NCBI GenBank assembly: GCA_031278675.1
Contig: JAITJY010000045.1
Span: 1-22,459, forward strand
Reading direction: 5' to 3'
Source: Bifidobacteriaceae bacterium
GTDB taxonomy: Bacteria; Actinomycetota; Actinomycetes; Actinomycetales; WQXJ01
DNA: 22,459 nt
Position numbers and translations under genes: made by a program
Shown: piece after piece, positions 21,416 through 22,459 of the stretch
Layout of the letters: the number at the start of each line of letters is the position of its first letter
Numbering within the stretch: position 1 is the stretch's first letter
The notes under the pieces: generated by a model
What the model saw: the letters and a program-made list of their open reading frames with translations, nothing else
What the model was told of the DNA's origin: nothing
Databases searched by the model: none

Positions 21416-22246
21416 ATGATGGAGCGCGTGAGAAGCCAGCCGGTCAGACGCCACGCCGCAGCTGGACTGACCCTGGCGCTGGTCGCCCTGGGCGCATCTG
21501 GCTGCATGCGAGTCGAAGCCGAGTTCATTGTCCACGCTGATGACACCGCCGAGGTGACAACGCTTGTGGTCTACCAGGACGCAGCGCTGGAGGCACTGTC
21601 CGAACCGGCGGGTATGACCCCTGAGAGTTATCTCAGCGCGGCCGGGTTCGATGCGGCGGGCTTGGCGCAGCAGGCCGGCCCGGACGCGCAACTCGAACCG
21701 TACGCGGCCGCAGGTTACAGCGGCTGGACCATCAGTGGCGTGCCGCCAGTACCGTTCGCCGATGCCGAGTTGCCGCTCGGCGTCGCAGGCAGCTTGGCGT
21801 TGGCGCGCGTTGGCGACGAGATTCGCCTGACCGGTGAGGTGAATCTGACCGCCGAAGAATTCGACTTCTCCAATGTGGCGGCGGACCCGGCACTGGCCGC
21901 CATCCTGGACGAGCCGCAGGCCAGGCTCGTTTTTGTCTTCCCGGGCGCGGTCCAATCTGCCAACGGCAGCATCGACGGCAACCGTGTCACCTTCGATGTG
22001 CTGGTCGGCGAGGTAACCCAAATCGAGGCGGTCGCGGCCGCCCCCGCCGCGCCGAACCCGGCGGTCGAGCCGTCCACCGCGACGAATCCCCCGCCCAGCC
22101 CCAGCGACGGGCCTGGTCAACCCACCCCAAGCGCCCCCAGTACGGCCATTGACACCCCGCCGATCATCCTGTCCCTAGTCGCTATCGGTACAGCTTTGCT
22201 AGGGGTGGCCCTGGCCGTTGCGGCGGTTAGGCAACGCCGCCGCTAA
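21416..22246 (+). CDS. LppM-domain lipoprotein
   Basis: About 276 aa. The signal peptide is of lipoprotein type (ALGASGC, Cys30 counted from ATG 21416). Next comes an LppM-type domain: MRVEAEFIVHADDTAEVTTLVVYQDAALEAL, the central GWTISGVPPVPFADAEL, and LTGEVNLTAEEFDFS. A Pro/Ser/Thr linker (about 212-245) leads to one membrane helix and a basic tail (VRQRRR). In Mycobacterium tuberculosis LppM affects host-cell entry; most homologues in other actinobacteria are uncharacterised. ATG 21416, ATG 21419 and GTG 21428 are all possible starts. GTG 21428 has TGCCATGAT (an extended -10-like element) seven bases ahead. Confidence 0.82.
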   Translation: MMERVRSQPVRRHAAAGLTLALVALGASGCMRVEAEFIVHADDTAEVTTLVVYQDAALEALSEPAGMTPESYLSAAGFDAAGLAQQAGPDAQLEPYAAAGYSGWTISGVPPVPFADAELPLGVAGSLALARVGDEIRLTGEVNLTAEEFDFSNVAADPALAAILDEPQARLVFVFPGAVQSANGSIDGNRVTFDVLVGEVTQIEAVAAAPAAPNPAVEPSTATNPPPSPSDGPGQPTPSAPSTAIDTPPIILSLVAIGTALLGVALAVAAVRQRRR

Positions 22247-22268
22247 GACGGTGTTGAACAACACCGTC
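22247..22268 (+). terminator. Hairpin terminator after the LppM-like gene
   Basis: GACGGTGTT pairs perfectly with AACACCGTC (22260-22268) around GAAC, starting at the base after the stop codon. No U-run follows. A second hairpin GAGAGC-GAA-GCTCTC (22288-22302) lies just beyond and could serve the convergent minus-strand gene. The stretch 22303-22381 shows no gene. Confidence 0.65.
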
Positions 22269-22381
22269 CGGCCGTGCCCGCGCAGGGGAGAGCGAAGCTC
22301 TCACCAGCGGAAACGTGGCAGACAAGCGCTGTCGTACGTCCTAGGCTTGCGTTTAAACCTTGGGGTTTGGTGTGGGTGTGG

Positions 22382-22459
22382 TTAGACCTTGGTTTTTGCG
22401 CGTTTTCGGACTGGGTGGCGGGGTCTTGGGGGTTTGGTGGTGCCTTTGGGTCGGCCGGG
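22382..22459 (-). CDS. C-terminal end of an unidentified minus-strand gene
   Basis: From the window edge a minus-strand frame reads PGRPKGTTKPPRPRHPVRKR then AKTKV and stops (TAA) at 22382-22384. GRPKGTTKPPRPR is an AT-hook-like, very basic tail seen at the ends of some transposases and DNA-binding proteins. The strand composition here (T/G-rich on plus) differs from neighbouring genes. Only 25 residues are in the window, so no firm call is possible. Confidence 0.35.
   Translation of the reverse strand, partial: PGRPKGTTKPPRPRHPVRKRAKTKV

Noticed and set aside
1..22459. tRNA, rRNA, riboswitch or phage attachment sites
   Set aside because: No cloverleaf, rRNA segment, conserved riboswitch core, or integrase-flanked duplication could be recognised by eye.

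Overview
The window is about 22.5 kb of GC-rich DNA with dense coding, frequent GTG and TTG starts, GTGA/TTGA stop-start overlaps, and several genes that look leaderless (a TANNNT -10 element 6-8 nt before the start codon). This points to an actinomycete (Actinomycetota). The combination of cytochrome bd, an IdeR/DtxR-type iron box, an LppM-like lipoprotein and a DUF916-like secreted protein fits, but I cannot name a genus from sequence alone.

Layout. 1-3191: 3' part of cydA and a complete, much enlarged cydB (quinol oxidase bd), closed by a strong hairpin terminator. 3292-4158: two copies of a 55-bp extragenic repeat and a minus-strand VapC-type toxin with its antitoxin. 4159-9149: a regulated-looking promoter, one or two tiny ORFs, then an ABC export locus of the lactococcin-972 type (multi-TM permease, ATPase, Cys-rich lipoprotein, small anchored protein). 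9274-10509: palindrome plus leaderless-type promoter, a 53-aa ORF and a DUF916-like surface protein. 10527-13030 (minus): HSL-family alpha/beta hydrolase and an MFS transporter. 13274-14683 (minus): argH. 15046-16109 (minus): an HhH-GPD-like protein and a small ORF. 16314-20327 (minus): a complete iron-siderophore ABC uptake operon behind an iron box. 20527-21333 (minus): an AraC-family regulator, divergent from an LppM-like lipoprotein gene (21416-22246). The right edge carries the basic C-terminus of an unidentified minus-strand gene.

Two themes stand out. First, four unrelated genes (cydB, the ABC ATPase, the hydrolase and the HhH-GPD-like gene) carry in-frame, tandemly repeated insertions or extensions at places where their families normally have short loops or tails; the repeat units are 168, 21/33, 75 and 15 bp. 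This looks like recurrent repeat growth within coding sequence. Second, the 4.5-9.1 kb locus looks like a bacteriocin-export or immunity-type ABC system without a recognisable bacteriocin. It is paired instead with a lipoprotein bearing two C-x4-G-[LY]-P modules. It is the best candidate here for an uncharacterised system. Iron uptake is the clearest coherent physiology: substrate-binding lipoprotein, two permeases and an ATPase in one overlapping operon under a DtxR/IdeR-type operator, with an AraC regulator next door.
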